Of a stretch of 64,000 nucleotides of DNA, positions 33,776 to 44,010 are shown in pieces. The position numbers and the translations under genes were made by a program. Origin of the DNA: Hericium rajendrae (taxonomy: Eukaryota > Basidiomycota > Agaricomycetes > Russulales > Hericiaceae); the NCBI GenBank assembly GCA_033439255.1, contig CM065890.1:1922001-1986000 (forward strand). Reading direction: 5' to 3'. How positions within the stretch are numbered: position 1 is the first letter of the stretch; every line of letters starts with the position of its first letter. The notes under the pieces were generated by a model, which was not told the origin of the DNA, searched no databases, and saw only the letters and a program-made list of their open reading frames with translations.

Positions 33776-34370
33776 TACGCCACACATACATAGTCGCCTG
33801 TGCCGTCATTGCGCCATTGTTGCACCACGATAGAACTCTATGGTAAACAAGCCGTGGGGCATACTGGACCGGGCGGCATGTGCTTGTTATTGTTCACGGA
33901 ATATGCCAGTGCATCCGTATGATACGGCACGCGGACAGTCACGGTTGCGCCGTTCGAGATAATTAGCCGCACATCTAATTGTTTCCTAACAAGAACGACT
34001 ATTTTCCTCTGTGAGGTCTGTTCGGAGACTAATTGTGTCCCAGGAAACGGACCACCCAGTGATTGGGAATACCTATCGGAAAGGAATGCTACAATAAGTA
34101 ACGGATATTGCAGGCGCTCACCTGGTCATCCTATTGTCCATTTTCTCCATCATAGACACTTTTAGCACATGAGAGCGATACTCTGCGATACTTCACCAGA
34201 CTGAGTTAGATCATGGTTCGAAGCAGCGGGATGCCAGGGCGACTCATCACTGAAACGTATCATTCAACTTGAAGCTTGCATGACGCCGAGTCCGAATCGA
34301 AGACGCGCAGCGGCGCCGTCGTGCCACTCCCGTCGGCTAACCCTAACCTGACCTCATATTGCCCTTCCAC

Positions 34371-34377
34371 TATATAG
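34371..34377 (+). promoter_or_regulatory. Putative TATA box of the phosphotransferase-like gene
   Basis: TATATAG lies about 300 bp before the ATG at 34673. That distance implies a long 5' leader, possibly with an intron. Weak assignment. Confidence 0.35.
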
Positions 34378-34672
34378 TCGAGTCGCTTTCGGCTCGTAAG
34401 TTTGTACCGTTTCCAGCTCCTCGGATTCCGGCCTTTGGAAGTCTACAAATCCCTCATATCATTCTTACCCAAGCTCGCATTCATCCTCACTCTCAGCCAG
34501 TCGGTTTCGCGGTTTCGGTGCCACCATAGTGCGACGCTTACTTCTCTACGTCAGACGGTCCAGGCGGTGGCTATAAGCTATCAAAGTAAGGGTTTTTGCT
34601 GTTGTCTCCTTTACAGATCTGAGTCCAGAATCCAACAGCAATCTCCATTTATCCGCTGTCCATGCAGTTCCG

Positions 34673-35560
34673 ATGACATCCAACGACACATTTGACGAAA
34701 CATTGATCGACCGCTACACGGACGCCGAGCTTGCGCAACATTTTGCTCGCTCGCCTCGTCTTATCACCACACGCGAAGAACGTGGAGTCTTTGTACTCTC
34801 CCCTGGCCTTGTGGCCAAGCGCATTCCATTTGATGAGGATTATCGCGATCAGGTGTCTGCTCTCGAGCGCGCGCGTTCCGTCGGCGTGAATGTCCCCCTC
34901 ATCCGCCGCATTCTCTGCCTACCAGACAGTAACCCTATCATCATTATGGATCGCATTCAAGGGGAGACCTTAGAGCAGTGCTGGCATCGCACCGGGTTGT
35001 GGGGTACCCTCAATGTCGCGTGGCAACTCAGATCTTTTCTGCGCGCGATGGGCACCGTCACGTCGCAGACGACTGGCGGGTTGCATACCGGCGCCGCTCG
35101 TTCCGAATGGCTTCAGGCCTATTACCCGCTCATTCCACACGCGTCACCGGCGGCGTTTGCTGGATATGTGAACTGGTGGTTGCTGGAATGCCGTCCGGAC
35201 ATTGGCATTCCGCGCCCAGAACTCATACTCTCTCCAGCGCGACAGCACGTGCTCGTCCATCAGGATCTCGCACCTCGGAACATGATCCTGGATGCCGCTG
35301 GTCGTCTCTGGCTCGTCGATTTTGGCGAAGCCGGATTTTACCCCCGGTTCATGGAGTACTTGGGGATGAAGCCGACACATGTTCCATGGCTTTACGAGCC
35401 CACCTGGGCTGCCTGGTGGGGTCGGGTACGGTGGTCTCTGCTTCAGTGGATTGCATGCGGTCCTCGGAGGGGGTATGGTGAAGCATACAAGGCGCTTTGC
35501 GTTGTACGTCAGCGATCGCTCAGATATAGAATGCAGAAGACGCCATTTTCGGAGTTGTAA
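34673..35560 (+). CDS. Aminoglycoside-phosphotransferase-like (APH/choline-kinase fold) protein
   Basis: A single exon of 295 codons. The protein-kinase-like fold is recognised by VLSPGLVAKRIPFDE (ATP-lysine strand), PIIIMDRIQGETLEQCW (hinge), the Brenner motif HQDLAPRNMILD at residues ~197-208 and the metal-binding LVDFGEAGFYP. These are the catalytic Asp and Asn and the DFG-like Asp, so the enzyme looks intact. Such proteins phosphorylate small molecules; in Agaricomycetes they form large families of unknown substrate, and the drug-resistance name should not be taken literally. A decayed copy lies at 37,242-38,085 with MFS-derived sequence between the two. The ATG at 34673 is the first in frame; there are no introns, unlike most neighbours. 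Confidence 0.85.
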   Translation: MTSNDTFDETLIDRYTDAELAQHFARSPRLITTREERGVFVLSPGLVAKRIPFDEDYRDQVSALERARSVGVNVPLIRRILCLPDSNPIIIMDRIQGETLEQCWHRTGLWGTLNVAWQLRSFLRAMGTVTSQTTGGLHTGAARSEWLQAYYPLIPHASPAAFAGYVNWWLLECRPDIGIPRPELILSPARQHVLVHQDLAPRNMILDAAGRLWLVDFGEAGFYPRFMEYLGMKPTHVPWLYEPTWAAWWGRVRWSLLQWIACGPRRGYGEAYKALCVVRQRSLRYRMQKTPFSEL

Positions 35561-35943
35561 TCGTTATCCATTGCTGGCGGCCATTGACTCGACTGCTACA
35601 CTCTGAATGCGACCCATTGGCTTGAAATGGAGAGCTTAGACGCTGGCCTGCTATCAAAGCCATCGTATCCGCGTTCGACGTGCGTGTGACACTTCATCTG
35701 CTTTTTTTTCATTTTCATTTTTTTCTAGGTGGCCATGTACATGACAGTGCTCTGTCCTGCTATCACTCCCTTGAATGACGGTCTCCGAAGGCACGAGCAA
35801 CACACACATACGCGTCTCATTAGTGCGTAGGCTCAGCTACTAGCTAGTGCCGCTTCCTTCGCTTGATTTCGTTGTCAGAAAGCCTGCTCGCTACCTCCTT
35901 CCTTCCCCCAGGAGATGCAGTGGCTGTCGCGTTGTCGTGCGTC
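35561..35943. other. Intergenic, no gene seen
   Basis: 3' flank of the phosphotransferase-like gene with several T-rich runs near 35,700-35,725. Its start (CATTGCTGGCGGCCATT) is matched after the decayed copy near 38,065-38,080. Confidence 0.5.
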
Positions 35944-37010
35944 GGATCTCGATGCAGCCGCTGTGAGTGCTTGTGATCCTGTTGGTATGGGAATCCGGGT
36001 ATTGATGATGGGGTCTGCGTTTTGTTAGTGATCACTATGATGACGATCGTGTGGATGTTGGTCTCGAGGGTCCTGCGGCGTGTAGACTGAGGACGGCGGC
36101 GGTGCACGAGTTTTGGATCTGTGTGGTGCTGATCTTTTTTTGAGTCTCGGGGGCATGCATATCGAGTGTGTAAAACACTAAGTACAGAAGTGACCCGGTC
36201 CTCGGGTCACTTAGTAGTGACGATGCTCTCCTGCCACGAGAACCCGCCTATTGCCCTTGATTTCTCGTATATCGAGAGTCCTAACATGAATGTACCTGTA
36301 TGCGAATTTTGGATGTGAAATTCGACAACGACGAGGAAGGGCGGACAGCACAATTCTGCCGCTGAAGCGATGCCATTCCCACTCCTCGGGTCAAGCCAAA
36401 AAAAGATGGTTTCCTACCTCATTCCTGTTCTATAAACTTCAAATACACTTCCTTGGGTGTCAATCCATTATATAGATCATGTACAGTGGTTACGCAGACC
36501 CAAAAACCTCGCATTTTGGCCTTCAAACCACGTCGCTCGTTGTCTTTCCCGAATGATCACGTGATCCCTGCCATCGCCCTTTTGTCTGCGTACGCCCATC
36601 TCTTTCTGCCGTCCTTCCATGGATTTATCTGAAACTCGACATACTTACTCTCATCCCATGTTACTACCATGTCTAGTGCTTAGAACTGCACAATATAATG
36701 TATTTGCGTAGCTATTTCGTGATTACGCCTAAGGACCCGCACAGTTCCAGGTACCCTGGATGGAATATGCAGCGGATCGTTATGAAACTTTGCCAGAATG
36801 TCCAAAATAGCAGTCTCTAACGGTACGCAAAAGTTTAAGGGGATTTAGGGCGATTTGCGCGAGATATTCGAGTTTGACCCGAGGACCGGGGGAAACCCGA
36901 GGAGTGGGTCACTTCTGTATGTTTACGAGTACAGTAGCAGGCAGGCCTGCGGTTGAGAGCAAGAGATTACATCCTGACGGACTGTCGTCTGTTTCGCCGG
37001 AGTTGATGCG
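35944..37010 (+). repeat. Copied fragment of the MFS gene 3' end, split by an inserted element
   Basis: 35,944-36,175 aligns with 31,708-31,950: the end of exon 12 (TCGATGCAGCCGCT), the last intron, the last exon and the 3' flank, with scattered changes and small gaps. The match resumes after the inserted element at 36,940-37,010 (AGAGCAAGAGATTACA... and GTCTGTTTCGCCGGAG). The fragment cannot encode a transporter. It shows that a segment containing the transporter's 3' end was duplicated downstream. Confidence 0.85.
36185..36918. mobile_element. 734-bp non-autonomous inverted-repeat element, TA-flanked (mariner/pogo-like MITE)
   Basis: The left end starts CAGAAGTGACCCGGTCCTCG and the right end finishes in GGGTCACTTCTG, inverted copies of each other, with a second internal GACCCGAGGACCGG match. 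TA occurs on both sides (36183-36184 and 36919-36920), the target duplication of Tc1/mariner-pogo elements, whose ends often begin CAG. It interrupts the copied MFS fragment, so it inserted after that duplication. No transposase frame is inside, so it would need a helper element elsewhere. Confidence 0.75.
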
Positions 37011-37241
37011 CTGCCGGGACTTCGTTATGACGTCGGTGAGTCTTTCTTCCCTCCTGCTCTTTCTGTGGCGGTGAACGGGCCGAGGACACGACTTCTTAGT
37101 TCGGCTGCGCTGACATGGCCAAATGGTGTCGAAGGTGAGCACGTTTTCTATTAAGTATGTTCCTAGGTCATCTCATTTACCTGAACATGGCAGGGTTCCG
37201 GAATCCTACATAATAGCACAGCCTCCACACCGTCTTCTATC

Positions 37242-38085
37242 ATGACAAGATCTGCCATACATTCGACGAAGCACTCATTGCCGACAATGAGCTTGCGGAA
37301 CGTTTCTCTCACTGGCCTCGTGTTGTCATCACGCGTAAGGAACGTGGAGTCTTTGCACTCTCCCGAGGCTTTATGCCGAAATGGTGCAATTAACGAGGAT
37401 CAGGCCTGTCTCCGCTTTGAAGCCGCGTGTTTTGTCGACATGAATGTCCCCCCATCCGCCTTATTTCCTGTATTCAAGATGATAATCTCTCCATGATCAT
37501 TATCTGCAGTCGAAGGGCCGCTTGGAGCAGTGCTGGCACCGCATCGGGCTGTGGGGCAGGTACTGCGTCGCACGGCAGCTCTTTTCTGTGCATTGTCATA
37601 TTGGCAGGCCGCATACCTTCCTAACGGCTCCAGGCTTATGACCTGCTCATTTCACATGCTCACTTCCCGCATTCGATAGCTATTTCAAGAGGGTGCTAGC
37701 GCTCCAATGCCGCTCTGACTACTGTATTCCGGGCACAGAACTCGGGCTTTCTCCCGTGCGGATCTGTCAGGATCCCGCGCCTCGCAACAGATTTTGAATG
37801 CTGAGGGTGGGCTCTGTTTTATTGATTTTGACAACGCCCAGTTTTGCCCCGCGTTCATGAACTTCATGGTAATGAAGCCGACGCATATGCCATGGCTGCA
37901 CGTACTTACCCACCAGGGTGTCTGGTAGCGTCGAATGCGATGGTATTTGTCTGTTTCGGTGGATTACGTGCGGTCCACGGAAGGGGGGGAACCGAAAAGC
38001 ATGCAATGCATTTCGCGTCGTACGTCATCGATCTCTCAGATACAGGGTGGTGTGATTCTATTCCGTTGCCGGCCGCCATTAGGTA
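37242..38085 (+). pseudogene. Decayed copy of the phosphotransferase-like gene
   Basis: Matches the gene at 34673-35560 along its length: ATGACA...TTCGACGAA at the start, AAGGAACGTGGAGTCTTTG, GGAGCAGTGCTGGCACCGC, ATGCCATGGCTGC and a CTCTCAGATACAG end. Several gaps and frame changes leave no frame longer than about 80 codons. The Brenner-motif segment is not recognisable. Since the upstream gene is intact and this one is not, it is the redundant copy of a segmental duplication. Confidence 0.8.
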
Positions 38086-38284
38086 GATTTCCACATCTTT
38101 CAAAGTCTGCATGAGGGATATGCCATTGACTCCTAAAGCTTACCGGCCTTTATGGGCAGTTGGGAACCTCGCCGCCAACCACTGGAGTGGTTGCGATCGT
38201 GTTCCGCGTCCGTATGATAATTAACTTTTCTCCTTCTGTGGGTTGTATGGTAACACTACACTGGTTCGCCAAGCCCTGTTGTGA

Positions 38285-38345
38285 AAATTTGCAGCGATAG
38301 ATTAGATTTAGAGAGGGAGTTATCTGTTTCCCCGGAGACGCCCCT
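38285..38345. repeat. Third, short copy of the MFS 3'-flank tail
   Basis: GATAGATTAGATTT followed by GTTATCTGTTTCCCCGGAG resembles 31,985-32,035 and 36,957-37,005. It lies just upstream of the bHLH gene, so this tail is present three times within 6.5 kb. Confidence 0.55.
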
Positions 38346-38483
38346 CCAGGATATTTCCATTTCGGGGAGCGGTGCCGAGATTCCGAGGTGGCTTCGGATG
38401 AGCCCTACTCGTTCCTGCTGTACCTGACCTCTCCATTTCTTCACCATCTTTCTACGTCCCTCCAACCACTCCCGCCTCCCGCG

Positions 38484-40486
38484 ATGGACTCGCAGCACAC
38501 CCCGCAGGACGAGCACCAGCAAAAGGACTTCTTCACGACTCTCTTCGACGACAATGTTCACCGCGGGCACGAAGGCCATCAGCAGGGCATGTATGGCAGT
38601 CCCATGGCTACTACGCCCCAGCCGCCGCCCATGAACGGCTCTACGCAGCTCATTCCCAGTATACCGCTCAACTTTGATTTCCTGAACGGAATCATGAATG
38701 CCCAGCAGCAGCAGCAACAGCAACAGTCGCAGCAGCAGCAACACTTCAACCCGCAGGTGGCCCTCGAGCAGCGCCTCAAGCTGAACCAGCTGCAGCAGCT
38801 CCAGCTGCAGAACCAGATCCTCCAGCAACAGGCAAGTGATCTTGCGTTGAATGTATGGCTTCCACACCCGCGACGAAGCCGTGCTCGCTTCCCATCAACA
38901 CGTACTGACTACCCCCCGCCTTCTGCAGTTAGAGCTCTTGAACGGGCAAGGATCCATGCCCGGGATGGACGGGTCGTCCGACCGGCAAAAGGGAAATGCT
39001 AATTATCTCGGTCTGCCCACGCCTAGTACGTGCTCTGCCATATTGTGCCCGCGAATACAATACGAATTATGACGCACGCAGTGCCTTCGACGGAACTTCA
39101 CCCCCAGGCGAGCCCAAGCACCGACTACGTCTCGCCAATGGCGCTCAACTACATCGACAATTCTCAATTTCGCGGAGAGTCCAGCCACGGGGCTCTATCC
39201 CAGACCGACATGGCGATGCATCACCTCCCCCACCCCGCCCACTCGACGCACTCTGCGCCCGCAAACCTTGTCTTCAATACGAACCCGCCTGTCCCTCTCC
39301 CGTCGCCGGGGCATGATATGGAATTTGACCTGTCTCCGCTTACAAGCCCGTGGATGGAGGCGTACAAGCAAGACCAGCCCCCGCCGCGCCAGAACGTGAA
39401 CAACAAGCGGACCGCCTCCCCGATCGAGGAGGAGCACGCCCGCGCTGCCCGCACGCGGCCGTCCCCCGCCATCCGCGCGACGCAGCCACCCGCGCCATCA
39501 AATAGACGCCAGTCACGCGGCTCCAAGTCCGCGAGCTCGACGCCGCTCATGCGCTCCACGCGCTCGGGCACGCGCCAGGGTAGCGCGGGCGGCGATGTCC
39601 CTGGCGACACGCCTTCGCCTGTCGACCTCTCCATGCCGCCGCCTGCGCCGCCCATGCACGGCTCCGAAATGCACAATGCGCCTGCGGGATCGTCCACGCA
39701 TGCGCCGTCGACGTCGGCGGCACCCTATCAAAATATGACGCCCGTCACGCCGGCCAGCATCATGAACCTCGGACGCCTCGGCATCAACAGCAGTCTCGCG
39801 CCGCCCACGTCCACAAAAGCCGACGGCAAGCCGAAGGGCTCCAGGCGGGACTCGTCCGCGCGCAAGCCAGCCGGCGGCTCGTCGCTCATCAGCCCGAGCC
39901 TCAAGCCCATCCTCCCAGGTAGGCCGCATGCTGTTGCGCTCAATCCTCCGCATCCTGATTCTTATTTGCCCGCGCAGCGGGCGGCATGACAGGCCCCACG
40001 ACGTCCTCGCTGCCGTCGCCGATCCTGCGCAAGACGTCGCACAAGGCCGCGGAGCAAAAGCGGCGCGACTCGCTCAAGACGACGTTCGACGACCTGCGCA
40101 CGCTGCTCCCGCCGATCCCGCTGCCGTCCGAGGACGGCTTCCCCGACGAGCCGCTCCTCCCGGGCGCGATGCCCCCGCGCGGCCCGCCGCGCGGCAATGC
40201 GGACGGCCCGAACCGCAGCATCAGCAAGCTGCAGCTGCTGCGCTGCGGGAACGAGTACCTGCGCCTGCTCAAGGGCCGCATCGAGCGGCGCGATCGCGAG
40301 GTCGGCATGCTCCGGGCGGAGGTGGCGCGGCTGCGCGGGCTGCTGCCCGAGGACGCGTGGGCGGGGGCGGACGGCGGCGCGCTCGACCTCGAGCGCGATC
40401 TGGACGTCGGCGAGATCGGGCCGTGGAAGCGCAGCGGGAGCGCGTATGATGGCGACGAGGGCGACGAGGACGGCGGCGAGTCGTAG
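38484..40486 (+). CDS. bHLH transcription factor (class B basic region)
   Basis: Exons 38484-38831, 38929-39025, 39082-39918 and 39978-40486 close in frame to 596 residues. The N-terminal half is low complexity, with a Gln-rich stretch (residues ~75-120, one run of eight Q) followed by Pro/Ser-rich sequence, typical of activation regions. The bHLH begins near residue 445: SHKAAEQKRRDSL carries H449, E453 and R457, the His-Glu-Arg set that reads a CACGTG E-box in class B factors. Helix 1 ends in DLRTLLPP, then a long loop of about 35 residues rich in Pro and Gly, then SISKLQLLRCGNEYLRLLKGRI as helix 2, which continues as a short leucine-containing coil. The acidic C terminus is disordered. The first intron has a GC donor. 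Target genes are unknown; it is presumably nuclear. Confidence 0.9.
38832..38928 (+). other. GC-AG intron in the bHLH gene
   Basis: CAACAG|GCAAGTGATC... ...TTCTGCAG|TTAGAG. Phase 0 on both sides. Using the nearby GT instead would add four bases and break the frame of the next exon. Confidence 0.75.
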
Positions 40487-40950
40487 CGCGCGGCGGGTGC
40501 TGCTGGACGCGTGTGCGCGGCGGATGTCCCGCGCGGCTGGAGTGGAGTGGATGGAATGTAAATGGTATTTTGGGTCGCGTCTCTGCAGCTATCTCGTGTA
40601 CGCTTTACGACCGCTCATGTTACCGGTGCGCGAGCTCGCCTGCGCCCTCATGCCTTTGTATTTTTGGGGAGAAATATATGTATCTGTGCGGTGATAGAAA
40701 TGGACGCGATGCCTTGCTTCCCGCTCGTGTGTGTCGGTATGTTTTGTTTCGTTTTCTGTAGGCGCCAGGATTTCTTGCTTGGGCCACGGCGCCAAAATCC
40801 CGACGCGGGGACGATAAGATAAGGCGCCGGAGCCAATCATTCGTAGGCAAGTATGTTCGTTCCTGGCGCGCTCGCGCTCACGCTCGCCAGCGTGCGATCC
40901 CCACACCTGTCCTCCACTCCCATCTGCCACAGCACCGAACCGACGCCGCC
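40487..40950. other. Intergenic, tandem genes on +
   Basis: 3' flank of the bHLH gene and promoter region of the small membrane protein gene. No other gene was recognised. Confidence 0.5.
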
Positions 40951-41646
40951 ATGTCACAGCAAGCAGTCGCCGCCCGCAGCCCGCTGTAAGTGTGCCCCTT
41001 CCGACGCGGCGACGCTGACCGACCCGCACGCACAGCTCCGTGGTGTTCCTCCTGCACCTCGCGCTCGAGGCGCCGCTCGGCGTCCAGGGCATCTGGGCGC
41101 CGCAGACGCTGCCCTTCCTGCAGCTGAACAACACGACGCTTGTCTTCCTGCGCGTGCGTACCCCGTCTTCCCCCGCTTTCATACCCGCTCACGCGCCCGC
41201 AGCTGTTCGCCGCGCTCATCCTCGGGACGTGCCTCAGCGCGCTGCTGTGCTTCCCGCTCCCAGGCAAGCCCGTCCCCCTCCCGCCCCGCGCATGACGGGC
41301 ACTGACCGCTGTGTTCTTTTTTATTATTATTACTGATATACGCAGAGTTCCTCCCGGGGAAGCGCGCGCTCGGGCTCGGGCTGTGCGTGTACCACAGCCT
41401 CGCGTCGACGGTGCTCTTCCAAGCCCCGCGCTTCATCCCGCACTCCTTCGGCGCGCTCGCCGAGTCGTGCGTCCTGTCCCCCGCTGTTTTTTTCCCGCTG
41501 CGACGCTGACGGGTGTGTCGGTGTGTAGGTGGCGGTTCACGCCGGAGGTCGCGCTTGGCGGGCTGCATGGCGTGTTGAGCCTCGGTCTGCTCGCGTGGTG
41601 GCAGGGCACGGTCGGCTATGCGGCTGCGGTGCGTAAGGCGCAGTGA
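40951..41646 (+). CDS. Small four-helix membrane protein, unknown function
   Basis: Exons 40951-40985, 41036-41153, 41203-41263, 41346-41466 and 41529-41646 keep frame and give 150 residues. Four hydrophobic segments are visible: around SVVFLLHLALEAPLGV, LFAALILGTCLSALLCF, LGLGLCVYHSLASTVLF and ALGGLHGVLSLGLLAWW. The N terminus is short and hydrophilic without a cleavable signal. No catalytic motif is apparent and I do not recognise the family, although the exon structure and consistent phases argue it is real. The third intron has a GC donor (CCAG|GCAAGC). Confidence 0.75.
41264..41345 (+). other. GC-AG intron in the membrane-protein gene
   Basis: CTCCCAG|GCAAGCCC... ...TATACGCAG|AGTTCC, phase 1. 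The GT at 41273 would leave phase 0 and shift the next exon, so the GC donor is required. The intron contains a T/A-rich tract before the acceptor. Confidence 0.75.
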
Positions 41647-42599
41647 GCTGCGTCTACGCTTTGTGTCGAGGGATTTATGGAGGGTGTTTGGTTTGTGTGC
41701 AGCTGGAGTGCTGCTGTGCTAAATGTATGTATGTCCTGAATCCGAATACCGCGCTTTCATATGGTGCTTTTTATGCTTTATGGCAGTCGCTGGTACGTGG
41801 GCGGAGAGGCGGCCGTGAGGGTCCCAGGGATAATTTATCCTGTGTTGGGCAGTGGGTTTTCCAGTCCCGATGCTGGATGTGAGGCAGCCGCAGCCGGCGG
41901 GGCACTGGCTCAGTTGCAATGAAGTGTAAGATCAGCGGTGCGTTCCCTGGTCGCGGCATTCAGGTTGGCTGACCGCACCCCAGGTTGTGACGGCTGACAC
42001 TCCCATTCGGCCGGCCCAGGAAATAGAGCGGCTGCGCTGGTGTGCTGGGTTCCGATTACAGAGCATACAGGCTGACATTGGAACAGCGGTGCCTCAAGGG
42101 CTCTCATGAATCATTTGCATTCTTCGGTGCTGTCTTCGCTTCCATATCACCTTCGTTATATCCGCGCCGACAATGCAGAAATACAGCGGCCGCATGGACG
42201 GGCCGATATAGGAGGAGCAGTACGGCGTCCAGTGTGGCTGATTGCATCTGTAGGCTGTGGCAGCTGCCTCTCGCATTTGACTGGCATGGGAAATGAGTAT
42301 AGTATGGGCTGTTTTGTAATAGCAGTGCCTCCACGGCTCGCGGCCTGTGATCGCATTCCCCAGGCTGTTTTTATTCATTTATTTTCTGATCACGCGGCCG
42401 CGGGAACAGGCCTCAAAACCGGTCGACACTGGAGGGCTCAGCAGTGCCCCAAGGCCTGCAGATTCAGTCACACTGCCCGCGTGCTGCGGCAACGGTCCCT
42501 CAGAGCGACCGGTCTAGGGACAGGAGCCATGCTCATGGGCTGAGCAACGCAGCCTCGGTCGACGTGGCGAGCGGTACGTCCTTAGTTCACAACCGTCAG
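41647..42599. other. Gene-free GC-rich region before the satellite-like array
   Basis: No exon-like frame. Pieces such as CAGCGGCCGCATGGACGGGC near 42,180 resemble parts of the array that follows, so older array remnants may extend here. Confidence 0.4.
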
Positions 42600-44010
42600 G
42601 CTGGAGTGGTCTGACGGCTCAAGCTACACTGGCGCGGTCTCTAATCCAGGTCGCACCCGTCGCGACTGTCCGCTGGATACAGCGATCTCCAGCCCGTCCG
42701 TGCGGTTGCAGGGCTGCGGTGATTCAGGGCATGCACCGGCCGATGGACAACCATGTTGCGGACAGCCCCGCCTGTGATGTCTGCATCACCGCACGCCAGC
42801 TGCGTATTAACTGCTTCTCGGTCCAGCAGGCAAACCGGGATATGCGTCGAGCGGCCGCAGAGGTGCAGGCGCCGGCGGGTGCAGCACTAGGATCCCGGCG
42901 CTGGGGCAGGTAACGGAGTGATCCATCGATATCACACGCACCTCGTGATACAGCGATGGGCACCGGCGAGTGTCGCCAGGCGGCACTGGCGCGGTCCTGG
43001 ACTCAAATCATCCATGTCGCGATCGTGCGCTGGATACAGCGACCGCCGTCTTCCGTACGGTTGCGGAACTGCGGTGATTTATTGTATGCACGGGCCGGTA
43101 CACAATTAATGATGCTGTGGACAGCCGCACATCTGATGTCGACCCTGGAGCATGCCGGCCGCACACTCCCCACTCCCACTCCCAGCAGTGGTGGTATATG
43201 CATCGAACGGCCGTAGAGACGCAGACACGCCCGAGCGCCGGCGGGTGCAGCGCTGGGGGGGCGGACGACGCGAGTGGATCCATCGACATCGCATGCATCG
43301 CGGGAGCCGATAGCCCCGCCTCTGATATCCTGCGCCACAGCACACCAGCCGCAGGCTCCCCGCAGCAGTCAGAACGGTAATGAAATCGAAATCTGCATCG
43401 AACGGCCACAGACGCGCAGATACACAGAGGCGCCGACGGATTCCGGCGCGGGGGCGGACGACGCTGGTTGATCCATCGACAGTGCACGCCCCGTGAAAGC
43501 CGACGCGGACCGCAGACCTGCAGTCATTAATTGCATGCACCGGCCGGTACTGTATACAATTGTACGATGGACAGCCCCGCCTCTGATATCCGCTCCTGAG
43601 CTATCGGAGCATCACACGGACACCATTCCATCCAGCAGTCAAACCTGGATCAGCATGGAACGGCCGCAGAGACGCGGGCGCACCAGAGGCGCCGACGGGT
43701 TCCGGCGCGGGGGCGGACGACGCTGGTTGATCCATCGACATTGCACGCCCGTGGAAGCCGACGCGGAGTGCGTTGATTTATTGCACGCACCGGCCCGTCC
43801 GTACAATTGTACGGCGTACCGCATCGTCTCTGATGTCCGCTCCAGTCGTCAGAGCAGCACACCGGCCGCAGACTCGCCACCCAGCAGTCAACCTAAATCA
43901 GCATCGAACGGCCGCAGAGGCGCAGGCGCACCAGAGACACCCGCGGGTGCAGAAAAGGAATCCCGGCGGGGCGGCGGACGCGGGTGGATCCAGTGATCCA
44001 TCGACACTGC
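42600..44010. repeat. Degenerate satellite-like array
   Basis: Several blocks recur in the same order: GATCCATCGA (42920, 43277, 43470, 43729, 43995), then a GCATGCACCGGCC-like block, GACAGCCCCGCCTCTGATAT, and GAACGGCCGCAGAG followed by a GC-rich tract. Distances between the first block are 357, 193, 259 and 266 bp, so units are of uneven length with internal gain or loss. Divergence between units is substantial. Open frames crossing it are by-products of GC content. Confidence 0.75.
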
